This document shows positions 1 to 6,518 of a stretch of DNA of 7,644 nt, in pieces; position 1 is the stretch's first letter; the number at the start of each line of letters is the position of its first letter. The notes beneath the pieces are model-generated. The model searched no databases and had not been told where the DNA came from. It saw only the letters and a list, made by a program, of their open reading frames with translations. Made by a program: the position numbers and the translations under genes. The stretch comes from Treponema sp. (lineage in GTDB: Bacteria; Spirochaetota; Spirochaetia; Treponematales; Breznakiellaceae): NCBI GenBank assembly GCA_009786715.1, contig WQRN01000061.1, positions 1-7,644 on the forward strand, read 5' to 3'.

Positions 1-5
1 AAGGA
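1..5 (+). promoter_or_regulatory. Ribosome binding site of oadA
   Basis: AAGGA lies four bases before the ATG at position 10. It fixes the oadA start, which also matches the family N-terminus: the metal-binding Asp falls at residue 13. Any promoter or upstream oad gene lies outside the window. Confidence 0.75.
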
Positions 6-9
6 AAAA

Positions 10-2043
10 ATGCCTAAAGTAAAATTAACCGATTTAGTTCTGCGCGACGCGCACCAATCACTGTTTGCGACAAGAATGGTCACAGCCGATATGCTGCCAA
101 TCTGCGACAAGCTCGACAAAGCCGGCTTCTTCGCTCTCGAAGCCTGGGGCGGAGCCACATTCGACTCCTGCATCAGATTCTTAAACGAAGATCCGTGGGA
201 AAGGCTAAAAAAACTTAAAAAAGCTCTGCCCAACACAAAACTCATGATGCTTCTGCGCGGTCAGAACCTTTTAGGTTACCGCCATTACGCCGATGATGTT
301 GTCGCCAAGTTTGTTGAATACGCGGCAAAAGACGGTATCGATATTTTCCGCATTTTCGACGCGGTAAACGATCCGCGCAATTTTAAAGCCGCAACTGAGG
401 CTGCCAAGAAAACAGGCAAGCACATTCAGGCGACAATTTCTTATGCGGTAACTCCTTTCCATACAATCGAAAAATACGCCGAGTTCGCAAAACAGCTTGC
501 CGACATCGGCGCAGATTCAATTTGTATCAAAGATATGTCGGGTCTTTTAAAACCCTACGAAGGTTACGAGCTTGTAAAAGCGATAAAGAAAGTAACAAGC
601 CTTCCAATAGAAATCCACACCCACGCGACAACAGGTATGTCCGTAGCGACTCTTACCAAATGCGCCGAAGCGGGAGCGGAAATTTTAGACACAACCATTT
701 CATCAATGTCGATGGGCACAAGCCACAGCCCGACAGAAACAATGGTGGAAATTTTCAAAGGCACGGAATACGACACAGGCCTTGATACAAATCTGTTACT
801 CGAAGTCGCGGCATACTTCCGCGAAATCCGCAAAAACTACAAGAAGTTTGAATCCAGTTTCCTCGGCGCGGACACACGCATCCTCGCAAGCCAGGTTCCC
901 GGCGGAATGTTAAGTAATCTCGAAAGCCAGCTCAAAGAACAGGGCGCGTCAGATAAGATCGATGAGGTACTCAAAGAAATCGCGGTTGTTCAGAAAGATT
1001 CAGGTTATCCGCCTCTTGTTACTCCTACAAGCCAGATCGTCGGAACACAGGCGGTATTCAATGTGCTCTTCGGACGTTACAACAAACTTTCAGGCGAGTT
1101 CCAGGACTTGGTTGCCGGAAAATACGGCGCCTGCCCTGCCCCGAAAAATGCCGACCTTGTAAAGAAAGCGCTTGCCGCTCTCAAAATGGAAAAAGAAATT
1201 ACTCACCGCCCTGCGGATGATATTCCAGCAGAATATTCAAAACTGGAAGAAGAAACCAAAAAACTTTTAGGCACAAGCAATGTAACGCCGGAAGATGTTC
1301 TAACATACGCGATGTTCCCGAAAGTTGCCCCGGACTTCTTCAAAAAACGCGCGGATGGTCCTGTTGTATTCAAGCCTGAAGCTGATGCTCCGGCAGCGGC
1401 AGCGCCTGGACAAGCGGCTCGCTATTCAGTGAACGTAAACGGTTCCAACTACGATGTTGTTGTAGCTCCTGCAGGAACAGTGGCGGTAGCTCCGGCGGCA
1501 GGCGGCGCACCGGCGGCGGCTCCGGCGACAGTCAGGACAGGATCGGTTACAGTACCGGCGCCTGTTGCAGGCACAGTCCTTCGCTATATCGCGCAGGAAG
1601 GAGCGGATGTAAAATCCGGCGAAACGTTAATGATTCTTGAGTCCATGAAAATGGAACTTGAAATAAAAGCCAGCGCAAACGGAAAAGTGCATTTCCTCGT
1701 TCCGACAGGAACACAGGTAACAGCGCAAAAACCTGTCGCGGAAATCGGCGGAGTAGAAGTCGCGGCTCCTGTTGCGGCAGCTCCGGCAGCAGCGCCCGCA
1801 GCGGCTCCGGCTCCCGCAGCAGCTTCCGGCGGCGGTTCAATAGTTCCAGCCCCTGTAGCGGGCACGGTTCTTCGCTACTCGGTAGAAGAAGGCGCGTCAG
1901 TAAGCCAGGGCACAACCATCGCCATTATAGAATCCATGAAAATGGAACTGGAAATCAAAGCGAACGCGTCAGGCAAAGTCCACTTCCTCGCCCCGATTGG
2001 AGCGCAGTTAGGTTCAAAGCAACCGCTGGCAGAGATTAGATAA
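10..2043 (+). CDS. oadA: Oxaloacetate decarboxylase alpha subunit / pyruvate carboxylase subunit B, with two biotinyl domains
   Basis: This 677-aa protein carries the carboxyltransferase that moves CO2 between oxaloacetate (or pyruvate) and biotin. Residues 5-270 form the TIM-barrel domain, with RDAHQS (12-17), EAWGGATFD (44-52) and FRIFDAVND (113-121). Metal-site residues are visible as D13, K174 (the Lys that is carboxylated in relatives) and the HTH pair H203/H205. Their spacing matches characterised OadA proteins with a constant offset. Residues about 280-450 are the conserved PYC/OADA domain. Ala/Pro-rich linkers then separate two biotinyl domains, 515-580 and 612-677, each with an ESMKM site (biotinyl lysines K547 and K644). 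The usual OadA is near 590-600 aa with one such domain, so the tandem pair explains the extra length. In the sodium-pump complex it would be cytoplasmic and dock on OadG/OadB, and neither is in this window. A role as pyruvate carboxylase subunit B cannot be excluded. The family call is very secure; the direction of the reaction is not. Confidence 0.95.
   Translation: MPKVKLTDLVLRDAHQSLFATRMVTADMLPICDKLDKAGFFALEAWGGATFDSCIRFLNEDPWERLKKLKKALPNTKLMMLLRGQNLLGYRHYADDVVAKFVEYAAKDGIDIFRIFDAVNDPRNFKAATEAAKKTGKHIQATISYAVTPFHTIEKYAEFAKQLADIGADSICIKDMSGLLKPYEGYELVKAIKKVTSLPIEIHTHATTGMSVATLTKCAEAGAEILDTTISSMSMGTSHSPTETMVEIFKGTEYDTGLDTNLLLEVAAYFREIRKNYKKFESSFLGADTRILASQVPGGMLSNLESQLKEQGASDKIDEVLKEIAVVQKDSGYPPLVTPTSQIVGTQAVFNVLFGRYNKLSGEFQDLVAGKYGACPAPKNADLVKKALAALKMEKEITHRPADDIPAEYSKLEEETKKLLGTSNVTPEDVLTYAMFPKVAPDFFKKRADGPVVFKPEADAPAAAAPGQAARYSVNVNGSNYDVVVAPAGTVAVAPAAGGAPAAAPATVRTGSVTVPAPVAGTVLRYIAQEGADVKSGETLMILESMKMELEIKASANGKVHFLVPTGTQVTAQKPVAEIGGVEVAAPVAAAPAAAPAAAPAPAAASGGGSIVPAPVAGTVLRYSVEEGASVSQGTTIAIIESMKMELEIKANASGKVHFLAPIGAQLGSKQPLAEIR
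1552..2040 (+). repeat. Tandem biotinyl (lipoyl-like) domain duplication inside oadA
   Basis: Two copies of a 66-residue biotinyl domain, residues 515-580 and 612-677, sit 97 residues apart and are joined by an Ala/Pro/Gly linker of about 30 residues. By hand alignment about 44 of 66 residues are identical, including VPAPVAGTVLRY and ESMKMELEIKA. At the DNA level these stretches differ at many third codon positions (for example gtaccggcg versus gttccagcc). The duplication is therefore not recent, and the protein sequence has been kept by selection. Only the first copy is preceded by the usual lead-in strand segment (RYSVNVNGSNYDVVV, near residue 475). Confidence 0.9.
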
Positions 2044-2061
2044 TCATTAATAAATTAATTT

Positions 2062-2095
2062 AAAGAGGAATGGGTGTCCATTCCTCTTTTTTTTT
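2062..2095 (+). terminator. Intrinsic terminator between convergent oadA and the sigma factor gene, probably bidirectional
   Basis: A perfect 12-bp stem (AAAGAGGAATGG paired with CCATTCCTCTTT) closes a GTGT tetraloop and runs into nine consecutive T residues (2087-2095), a textbook terminator for oadA. Read on the minus strand, the same hairpin begins just after the sigma factor stop codon and is followed by a TTTAAATTAATTT tract, so it can serve the opposing operon as well, though with a weaker U-run. Confidence 0.93.
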
Positions 2096-3083
2096 AGGTA
2101 TTCTCTCTTAATTCCCGCAGCTCATGCAATGTCCGCAATTTCCAGATAGCTTTCTCCTGAATCTGCCGCACGCGTTCACGAGTGATGCCCAGATATTTTC
2201 CGGTTTCTTCAAGGGTAAGCGGGTTTTCACCTGTTAATCCAAAACGAAGCTGAATTATTTTCATTTCTCTTTCGGATAACTGCGATAAAATTCCGCCCAT
2301 GGTTTCCTGCAGCGTCATGGAGAAAACCATTTCGAAAGGTTCGGCTCTTGTATCATCTTTTATTAAATCGGCAAGACGGGTAAGGTTTCCGTCGTCTACG
2401 ATTGTATCAAGACTTGTTGTCTCCTGCGACAGTTTTACAATTTCCTTCACTTTGGAAACAGGAACATCAAGATATTCGGACAGTTCTTCTTCGTTCGGGT
2501 CGCGTCCCAAATCCTGGGTAAGCTGTTTGGCAACGTAATAACACTTCTTGATGGTATTAAGCATGTGAATCGGTATGCGTATAACGCGCCCCTTGTCCGC
2601 AATGCTTTTAATAATAGCCTGTCTGATCCACCATGTGCCGTAGGTGGAAAAACGGCAGCCTCTTGTGTAATCAAAGCGTTCTACAGCTTCAATAAGGCCG
2701 ATATTCCCTTCGTCGATTAAATCTAAAAGCGAAAGGCCGCGGTGCTGATAATTTTTTGCGATGGATACGACAAGACGCAAGTTTGCGTTTATCATCGCGT
2801 TTTTGTAATGCAATAGAGCGCTGTCCAGAGCGGCTTTATCTGAGTTATTGTCCGCGTCTCTATTCTTCTTTTTCTCCGATTCCAGTTCTTTAAGCTTTGC
2901 CCTAAGGCTGATAATCTTTTCACCAATGTTCTGCTCCTCCTGTAATGTTAATAAAGGAAATCTTGAAATTTGCCTGAAATAAAGAGCGAGCGGATCTGAT
3001 TCCTTCTGCGTCTTTATTCTTTTATGAGTTTTGTCGATTAGTTTACGGGGACGTTTCCCTATTTTCTCTATTCCTGCTTCCAT
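2094..3083 (-). CDS. RNA polymerase sigma-70 factor, RpoS/RpoD-like, lacking region 1.1
   Basis: This 329-aa sigma factor directs RNA polymerase to promoters. A short basic N-terminus (GKRPRK, KTHKRIK) replaces region 1.1. Region 1.2 starts at [10 protein letters not shown] (30-39). A charged, Lys/Glu-rich stretch (about 61-90) leads into region 2.1, then [20 protein letters not shown] and the region 2.3-2.4 core [13 protein letters not shown] (145-157). Region 3.0 is [10 protein letters not shown] (165-174). Region 4.2 is a helix-turn-helix at 289-317 ending [18 protein letters not shown]. All core regions are intact. Length and missing region 1.1 fit a group 2 (RpoS-like) factor better than the housekeeping sigma, but assignment by eye is not decisive. 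The frame is open upstream to 3248, but ATG at 3083 is chosen: it has an AAAAGGTG ribosome site and begins 10 nt after the stop of the LysM gene, which implies co-transcription and perhaps translational coupling. Confidence 0.93.
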   Translation of the reverse strand: MEAGIEKIGKRPRKLIDKTHKRIKTQKESDPLALYFRQISRFPLLTLQEEQNIGEKIISLRAKLKELESEKKKNRDADNNSDKAALDSALLHYKNAMINANLRLVVSIAKNYQHRGLSLLDLIDEGNIGLIEAVERFDYTRGCRFSTYGTWWIRQAIIKSIADKGRVIRIPIHMLNTIKKCYYVAKQLTQDLGRDPNEEELSEYLDVPVSKVKEIVKLSQETTSLDTIVDDGNLTRLADLIKDDTRAEPFEMVFSMTLQETMGGILSQLSEREMKIIQLRFGLTGENPLTLEETGKYLGITRERVRQIQEKAIWKLRTLHELRELRENT

Positions 3084-3087
3084 GTTA

Positions 3088-3093
3088 CACCTT
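3088..3093 (-). promoter_or_regulatory. Ribosome binding site of the sigma factor gene
   Basis: AAGGTG on the minus strand, four bases before the ATG at 3083 and directly after the TAA of the LysM/LytM gene. It supports the short start over the 55-codon upstream extension, which would overlap the LysM gene. Confidence 0.7.
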
Positions 3094-3975
3094 TTAAGTT
3101 CTTGAGTTATATCCTGCTCTGGGAGCCAAAGCCGGATCCATTGGATTATCGCCTTGGAAAACCATGAAAAATAACTGGGGTTTGGATGACACCGTATTAA
3201 CGCCCAATTTTCCAACTTCCATTCCAGGAGAAATCCTGTCGCCGACATTCACTGATATGGTTTCACAGCCGCCGTACATGTAGTAATATCCCCCCGTTGT
3301 TTCTACAATTACAACTCTGCCAAACTTCCGCCACGGGCCTGCCGATACGACACTGCCCTGAGTTAAACTTTTTACTGATTCAAATTGTTCGCCTTCTACA
3401 ACAACACCCATCTGTCCTGTCATGTAAGTAATAGTTTTCGGCATAACCGGCCATCGCAGCGCGTAAATCCCGCTGGGAATCTGCTTTGGACTAGCCGGCT
3501 CTGTAACCGGTTGTCTGACAACAGTTACAGACGGTTCCCTCGGAGAAACAGACGGCACTTTAATAACATCGCCGACTTTTAGCACATGATTTGAAGAAAA
3601 CCCGTTTATCTCCAGTAACCGCTGCAGCGTTATTTCGTTTGTGCGCGCGATACTGTAAAGCGTATCGCCTTTAACTGCCTTGTAATTAACTAAAGGCGAT
3701 CCTGAAGAAGCTCCTCCCGGCAGCGTTGAAACATCCGAAGATGCGGAAAGATTATTTACCGGAATTATCAGCTTTTGACCCATGCTGAGTTTTGAAGGAT
3801 CGGTAATGCCGTTTGCCTTCATAAGTTCGCCGGCAGTCACCTGATAGAAGCGGGACAAGGAATAGATTGTATCACCCTTCCCCACTACGTGGATCATATC
3901 TTCTGCGGCAAGCATTCCAGAGGAAAGAATCCCTGCCAGTAATAAAAATAGGCTAACTCTTTTTAGAGATTTCAC
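3094..3975 (-). CDS. Secreted LysM-LysM-degenerate LytM (M23-like) protein, NlpD/EnvC type
   Basis: A 293-aa exported cell-wall protein. Residues 1-24 are a signal peptide with K2, K5 and R6 before a hydrophobic core. There is no lipobox cysteine, so it should be soluble in the periplasm, unlike E. coli NlpD, which is a lipoprotein. Two LysM peptidoglycan-binding modules follow (28-72 and 97-141, each with GDT.YS), then a Pro/Ser linker, then a LytM/M23-like fold (about 171-285). The zinc-peptidase residues are all gone: the H.GxD position reads TGQMGVVV, the middle His region reads [10 protein letters not shown], and the HxH motif reads PQLFF. It is therefore probably not an enzyme but an activator or scaffold for wall amidases, by analogy with NlpD/EnvC. 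It lies directly upstream of the sigma gene. The start is GTG with only a weak GAAGAG ribosome site, and is supported by the signal peptide. A 10-codon ATG frame (3953-3985) overlaps it in another frame. Confidence 0.88.
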   Translation of the reverse strand: MKSLKRVSLFLLLAGILSSGMLAAEDMIHVVGKGDTIYSLSRFYQVTAGELMKANGITDPSKLSMGQKLIIPVNNLSASSDVSTLPGGASSGSPLVNYKAVKGDTLYSIARTNEITLQRLLEINGFSSNHVLKVGDVIKVPSVSPREPSVTVVRQPVTEPASPKQIPSGIYALRWPVMPKTITYMTGQMGVVVEGEQFESVKSLTQGSVVSAGPWRKFGRVVIVETTGGYYYMYGGCETISVNVGDRISPGMEVGKLGVNTVSSKPQLFFMVFQGDNPMDPALAPRAGYNSRT

Positions 3976-4075
3976 GGCTCTTCATTATCGGCAGAAATTC
4001 CTTATTTCCACACCAAAAATAAAGGCCAAAACCGTAATAATAATGAAAAACTGTATAAAAGGTTACATATCAAGA

Positions 4076-4552
4076 TCAATATTGCTGAAGTTCGTCGTAT
4101 AAGTGCTGAATTATGACGCCGGCTTTTTCAAACATGGCAAGGGAATCATCGCTGTCCTGATAACGGCGCTGACAGACTACCCGTTTAATGCCGCAATTAA
4201 TAATTAACATTGCGCAGGTTCGGCACGGAGTCATGCGGCAGTAGAGGGTTGCTCCGTCAATTGAAATACCGCGTTTTGCGGCCTGACAAATCGCGTTTTG
4301 CTCTGCGTGGACGGTTCTTACACAGTGGGTTGTTTCCTTACCGTCTTCGTGCAGCATTTTTTTAAATTGATGTCCCACATCATCGCAATGAGGAAGCCCT
4401 GCCGGAGCGCCGACATAACCTGTTACAAGAAGTTGTTTATCCTTAGCTATTACGCAACCGGACCTTCCCCTCTCGCAGGTGGCGCGCTTGGAAATGGCTT
4501 CGCAGACTTCCATGAAATATTCGTCCCAGCTGGGTCTCTTATAATCACTCAT
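4076..4552 (-). CDS. dCMP deaminase (deoxycytidylate deaminase family)
   Basis: A 158-aa zinc enzyme expected to convert dCMP to dUMP, feeding thymidylate synthesis in the cytoplasm. The deaminase core is clear: HAEQNAI at 82-88 (zinc ligand H82, proton-shuttling E84) and PCRTC at 109-113 (zinc ligands C110 and C113). WDEYFMEVCEAISKRATC (9-26) and the GYVGAPAGLPHCDD stretch are typical of the dCMP deaminase branch rather than of cytidine or guanine deaminases. Extra cysteines and histidines (C26, C33, C56, H61, H76, C77) could form the second metal site known in some members of this branch. ATG at 4552 is chosen over an in-frame extension to 4672: it has an AAGGA ribosome site and starts 10 nt after the upstream stop, whereas the extension would overlap the preceding gene. 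It is probably co-transcribed with that gene. The LysM gene follows after 97 nt without an obvious terminator. Confidence 0.93.
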   Translation of the reverse strand: MSDYKRPSWDEYFMEVCEAISKRATCERGRSGCVIAKDKQLLVTGYVGAPAGLPHCDDVGHQFKKMLHEDGKETTHCVRTVHAEQNAICQAAKRGISIDGATLYCRMTPCRTCAMLIINCGIKRVVCQRRYQDSDDSLAMFEKAGVIIQHLYDELQQY

Positions 4553-4558
4553 AACGCA

Positions 4559-4563
4559 TCCTT
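4559..4563 (-). promoter_or_regulatory. Ribosome binding site of the dCMP deaminase gene
   Basis: AAGGA, six bases before the ATG at 4552, overlaps the last base of the TAA stop of the upstream gene. This suggests coupled translation and settles the start. Confidence 0.75.
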
Positions 4564-5549
4564 TATCTGGCTTCCAGAATAATCCGGTATTTAAGGTAAA
4601 TTTCTTCAAGGGTGTGGAGCGGACCCGGAGCGGAAACTCTTTTTCGCATGGAACAGGTATCCAGCCTTTCAATAAAAAAGTCGTATATGGCGCGGGGATC
4701 TCTGTCGTTTACTACGGAATACACCGGCTTGGAATCAAGGTAGGAACGCACTTCCTCGTGGCTGACGGCTGTTACCCCGTACTTGGAAAGCCTTCCCCTT
4801 ACCTGTTGGATTTCCTCGTAGGAGAGGCCGAAAAGGAACTCTTCTAAAGCCCATCTTGTTTCGTTAGTGGTAGATTCTTCTTTTAGAAAATCCTCCCATT
4901 CTGTTTCAATGCCCATATCGATGGAAATACGCAGCAGCTCCGTATTGCCGTCCATTGTGCCGAAACTGGGCGGAGCGGAATCTCTTGCTTTCCAGAGAGA
5001 AGAAAGAGCCATAAGGTGATGGATACTGCGCTTGTCTGTACCTGAGTCCCAAAGAGCGATTAAATCGTTTGCAAGCTTTGTTTTAGTATTGCTGGAAAAT
5101 GAAGGGTCTTCTAAACATGAAAAGTAAACAACTTCCGCCATAAGGGTAAAAACTATTGTAAAAGCGATATTTTTCGCAGGTGCATTTAATACTTCATTTT
5201 TCTCGGTCAGGCGCGTAAGCAGCGAAAAGGCATGGAACTTTGCCACAAGAAAACTGCGTAGAGCCGCCACTTTGGCGGGCGTACGAAGCAGATGAGAAGG
5301 AGCGGAGAAAGCCAAAAGAGATTCAGTAATTTGAAACTCATTAACAAGAATATCCCTTACAAACTGGGTTTCTTTTATTGATGGATAATCAAAAACAGCA
5401 TTGCCTAGATTACGCAGTCTCCGGAATCTCTCATGCACCAGAACATAGTCCTGCGGTCTGTTTTCCTGAAGCCAGTTCTCGACTTTACTGACAAGTAATT
5501 CCTCTCCCTGGGAAAGCACCTGTGCTGAATGCGCATATGCGTGAACCAT
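4563..5549 (-). CDS. Protein of unknown function, 328 aa
   Basis: I do not recognise a family. The protein looks mostly alpha-helical and soluble, with no signal peptide. One hydrophobic stretch (residues 127-144, NIAFTIVFTLMAEVVYFS) could be a buried helix or a single membrane segment. The N-terminal third is rich in Arg/Leu/Glu helices (RFRRLRNLGN). The C-terminal third has FLFGLSYEEIQQVRGRLSKYG (about 238-258) and a basic MRKRV near residue 301. Cysteines are few and no catalytic motif stands out. It is the first gene of the minus-strand group, 10 nt ahead of the dCMP deaminase, so a link to nucleotide metabolism is possible but unproven. The ATG at 5549 lacks a ribosome site, and a good promoter places transcription start about 3 nt before it. 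The only other nearby start is a GTG at 5519, also without a ribosome site. Coding potential is well supported by length and by tight packing with its neighbour. Confidence 0.8.
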   Translation of the reverse strand: MVHAYAHSAQVLSQGEELLVSKVENWLQENRPQDYVLVHERFRRLRNLGNAVFDYPSIKETQFVRDILVNEFQITESLLAFSAPSHLLRTPAKVAALRSFLVAKFHAFSLLTRLTEKNEVLNAPAKNIAFTIVFTLMAEVVYFSCLEDPSFSSNTKTKLANDLIALWDSGTDKRSIHHLMALSSLWKARDSAPPSFGTMDGNTELLRISIDMGIETEWEDFLKEESTTNETRWALEEFLFGLSYEEIQQVRGRLSKYGVTAVSHEEVRSYLDSKPVYSVVNDRDPRAIYDFFIERLDTCSMRKRVSAPGPLHTLEEIYLKYRIILEAR

Positions 5550-5558
5550 AATAAGATA

Positions 5559-5587
5559 ATTATAATATGTAACAGAAGAAATTACAA
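5559..5587 (-). promoter_or_regulatory. Sigma-70 type promoter for the minus-strand operon
   Basis: On the minus strand TTGTAA (5587-5582) and a perfect TATAAT (5564-5559) are separated by exactly 17 bp. The predicted start of transcription is near 5552, about three bases before the ATG at 5549, so the first gene would be read from an almost leaderless mRNA. Confidence 0.65.
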
Positions 5588-5612
5588 ATGATTTTTGTTA
5601 TGTATAAATTAA

Positions 5613-5638
5613 TGCGATTAAGGCTTGACAAAATCGCA
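5613..5638. promoter_or_regulatory. Candidate operator: 7-bp inverted repeat bracketing a TTGACA box
   Basis: TGCGATT (5613-5619) and AATCGCA (5632-5638) form a perfect inverted repeat with a 12-bp spacer. The spacer contains TTGACA (5625-5630), a consensus -35 box. The repeat sits between the two divergent promoters. A dimeric regulator could bind here. No U-run follows, so it is not a terminator. The regulator is unknown. Confidence 0.4.
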
Positions 5639-5670
5639 GGTATACCATCTGATGTTTGCTTGACATAATC
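5623..5670 (+). repeat. Direct repeat GCTTGACAWAATC, two copies
   Basis: GCTTGACAAAATC (5623-5635) and GCTTGACATAATC (5658-5670) match at 12 of 13 positions and are offset by 35 bp. Each contains a TTGACA box. They may be duplicated promoter elements or paired regulator sites. Confidence 0.6.
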
Positions 5671-5688
5671 TATTTTAAATTACATTAT
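5660..5688 (+). promoter_or_regulatory. Proximal sigma-70 type promoter for the vanY-like gene
   Basis: TTGACA (5660-5665), a 17-bp spacer and CATTAT (5683-5688, four of six matches) predict transcription start near 5695, at the ATG itself (5696). A second possible promoter uses TTGACA at 5625 with TCTGAT at 5648 and would give a leader of about 36 nt. Confidence 0.5.
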
Positions 5689-5695
5689 TTATTAA

Positions 5696-6517
5696 ATGAG
5701 TAATAATTATCTGACACAATGCGCGTTTTATTTAATCTTTTTTGTTTTTTTATCATGTACAACGAATATTAAAACAAATATACACAGCGAAATGCAATAT
5801 GAAAAACCCGCAGAAGAATCATTTAATAAATTAATTTCCAATGTTCTGGAAAATTCAAAATTGCCAAAACGCATATCTTCCAAAATTCAAAAAAGCATTG
5901 AGGAAAACCATACATTTATTAATGAAGTATCGCAAATACTTTTAAGAGATCCGTATCTATGGACGCTCATAGACAAGGAAAATTCTATCAGCGAAGATTA
6001 TAAACCCCAGGATCTTATGGAACTTAAAAACTCCTCCTTTCAGGTAAATAGAAATGATCTTTCGCTTAGAAAAGAAGCGGCAGCTTCTCTTGAAGAGATG
6101 GGAGCGGCTGCCAGAGCGGAAAAATTAACATTGCTTGTATCATCGGCTTACCGCACATATTTGTATCAGGCGGATTTGTACTCGCGAAATGTAAAAAATA
6201 TGGGACAGAAAGCGGCGGACAAGGTATCGGCGCGTCCCGGTCACAGTCAGCATCAATTAGGTCTTGCGGTTGATTTTGGATCAGTAACAAATGATTTTTC
6301 AAAAACAAGGGAAGGCATCTGGATCGCGAAAAACGCGTCCAGATTCGGCTGGTCTTTATCGTATCCCGGCGGCATGGAAGAAATTACAGGGTACAGCTGG
6401 GAGAGCTGGCATTACAGATATGTCGGAAAAGAACTTGCCGCATTGATCGACAGTTATTTTGAAGGCATCCAGCAATACGCTTTACAATTTTTTCAGGAAC
6501 TAACCCAGCAAAAATAA
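5696..6517 (+). CDS. VanY-family D-alanyl-D-alanine carboxypeptidase, probable lipoprotein
   Basis: A 273-aa zinc peptidase expected to remove the terminal D-Ala from peptidoglycan peptides. Residues 1-20 are a hydrophobic signal ending VFLSC, a relaxed spirochaete-like lipobox with lipid cysteine C21. The n-region lacks Lys/Arg, which is odd. A poorly conserved helical segment (about 30-85) precedes the catalytic domain. Its marks are SAYRT near 152, SQHQLGLAVDF with zinc ligands H186 and D193, and ESWHYRYVG with catalytic E236 and zinc ligand H239. All catalytic residues are present, so it should be active. The start is secure because an in-frame TAA lies directly before the ATG, yet there is no ribosome binding site. 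The 5' half is visibly richer in A/T than the 3' half. It is divergent from the minus-strand operon and its stop lies one base from the stop of the opposing solute-binding gene. Confidence 0.92.
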   Translation: MSNNYLTQCAFYLIFFVFLSCTTNIKTNIHSEMQYEKPAEESFNKLISNVLENSKLPKRISSKIQKSIEENHTFINEVSQILLRDPYLWTLIDKENSISEDYKPQDLMELKNSSFQVNRNDLSLRKEAAASLEEMGAAARAEKLTLLVSSAYRTYLYQADLYSRNVKNMGQKAADKVSARPGHSQHQLGLAVDFGSVTNDFSKTREGIWIAKNASRFGWSLSYPGGMEEITGYSWESWHYRYVGKELAALIDSYFEGIQQYALQFFQELTQQK

Positions 6518-6518
6518 A

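Noticed and set aside
1547..1915. Long open frames on the minus strand inside oadA (1547-1915 and 1584-1865)
   Set aside because: They lie opposite the Ala/Pro-rich linkers, where repeated GC-rich codons remove stops from other frames. The translations are low-complexity (Leu/Arg/Pro or Ala/Gly) with no ribosome site or family resemblance.
3084..3248. 55-codon N-terminal extension of the sigma factor
   Set aside because: It overlaps the LysM/LytM gene, has no ribosome site, and is unlike any sigma N-terminus. The ATG at 3083 has a proper site 10 nt after the upstream stop.
3976..4075. Promoter or terminator between the dCMP deaminase and the LysM gene
   Set aside because: Only weak matches were found, for example TTGATC with TATACA at 16 bp on the minus strand, and no stable hairpin. 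An internal promoter is possible but not supported enough to list.
4553..4672. 40-codon N-terminal extension of the dCMP deaminase
   Set aside because: It overlaps the upstream gene and lies outside the family's usual N-terminus. ATG at 4552 has AAGGA at good spacing.
4298..4847. Plus-strand open frames opposite the dCMP deaminase and the 328-aa protein (4298-4582, 4614-4847)
   Set aside because: They are antisense shadows of well-supported genes, with no ribosome site or recognisable domains.
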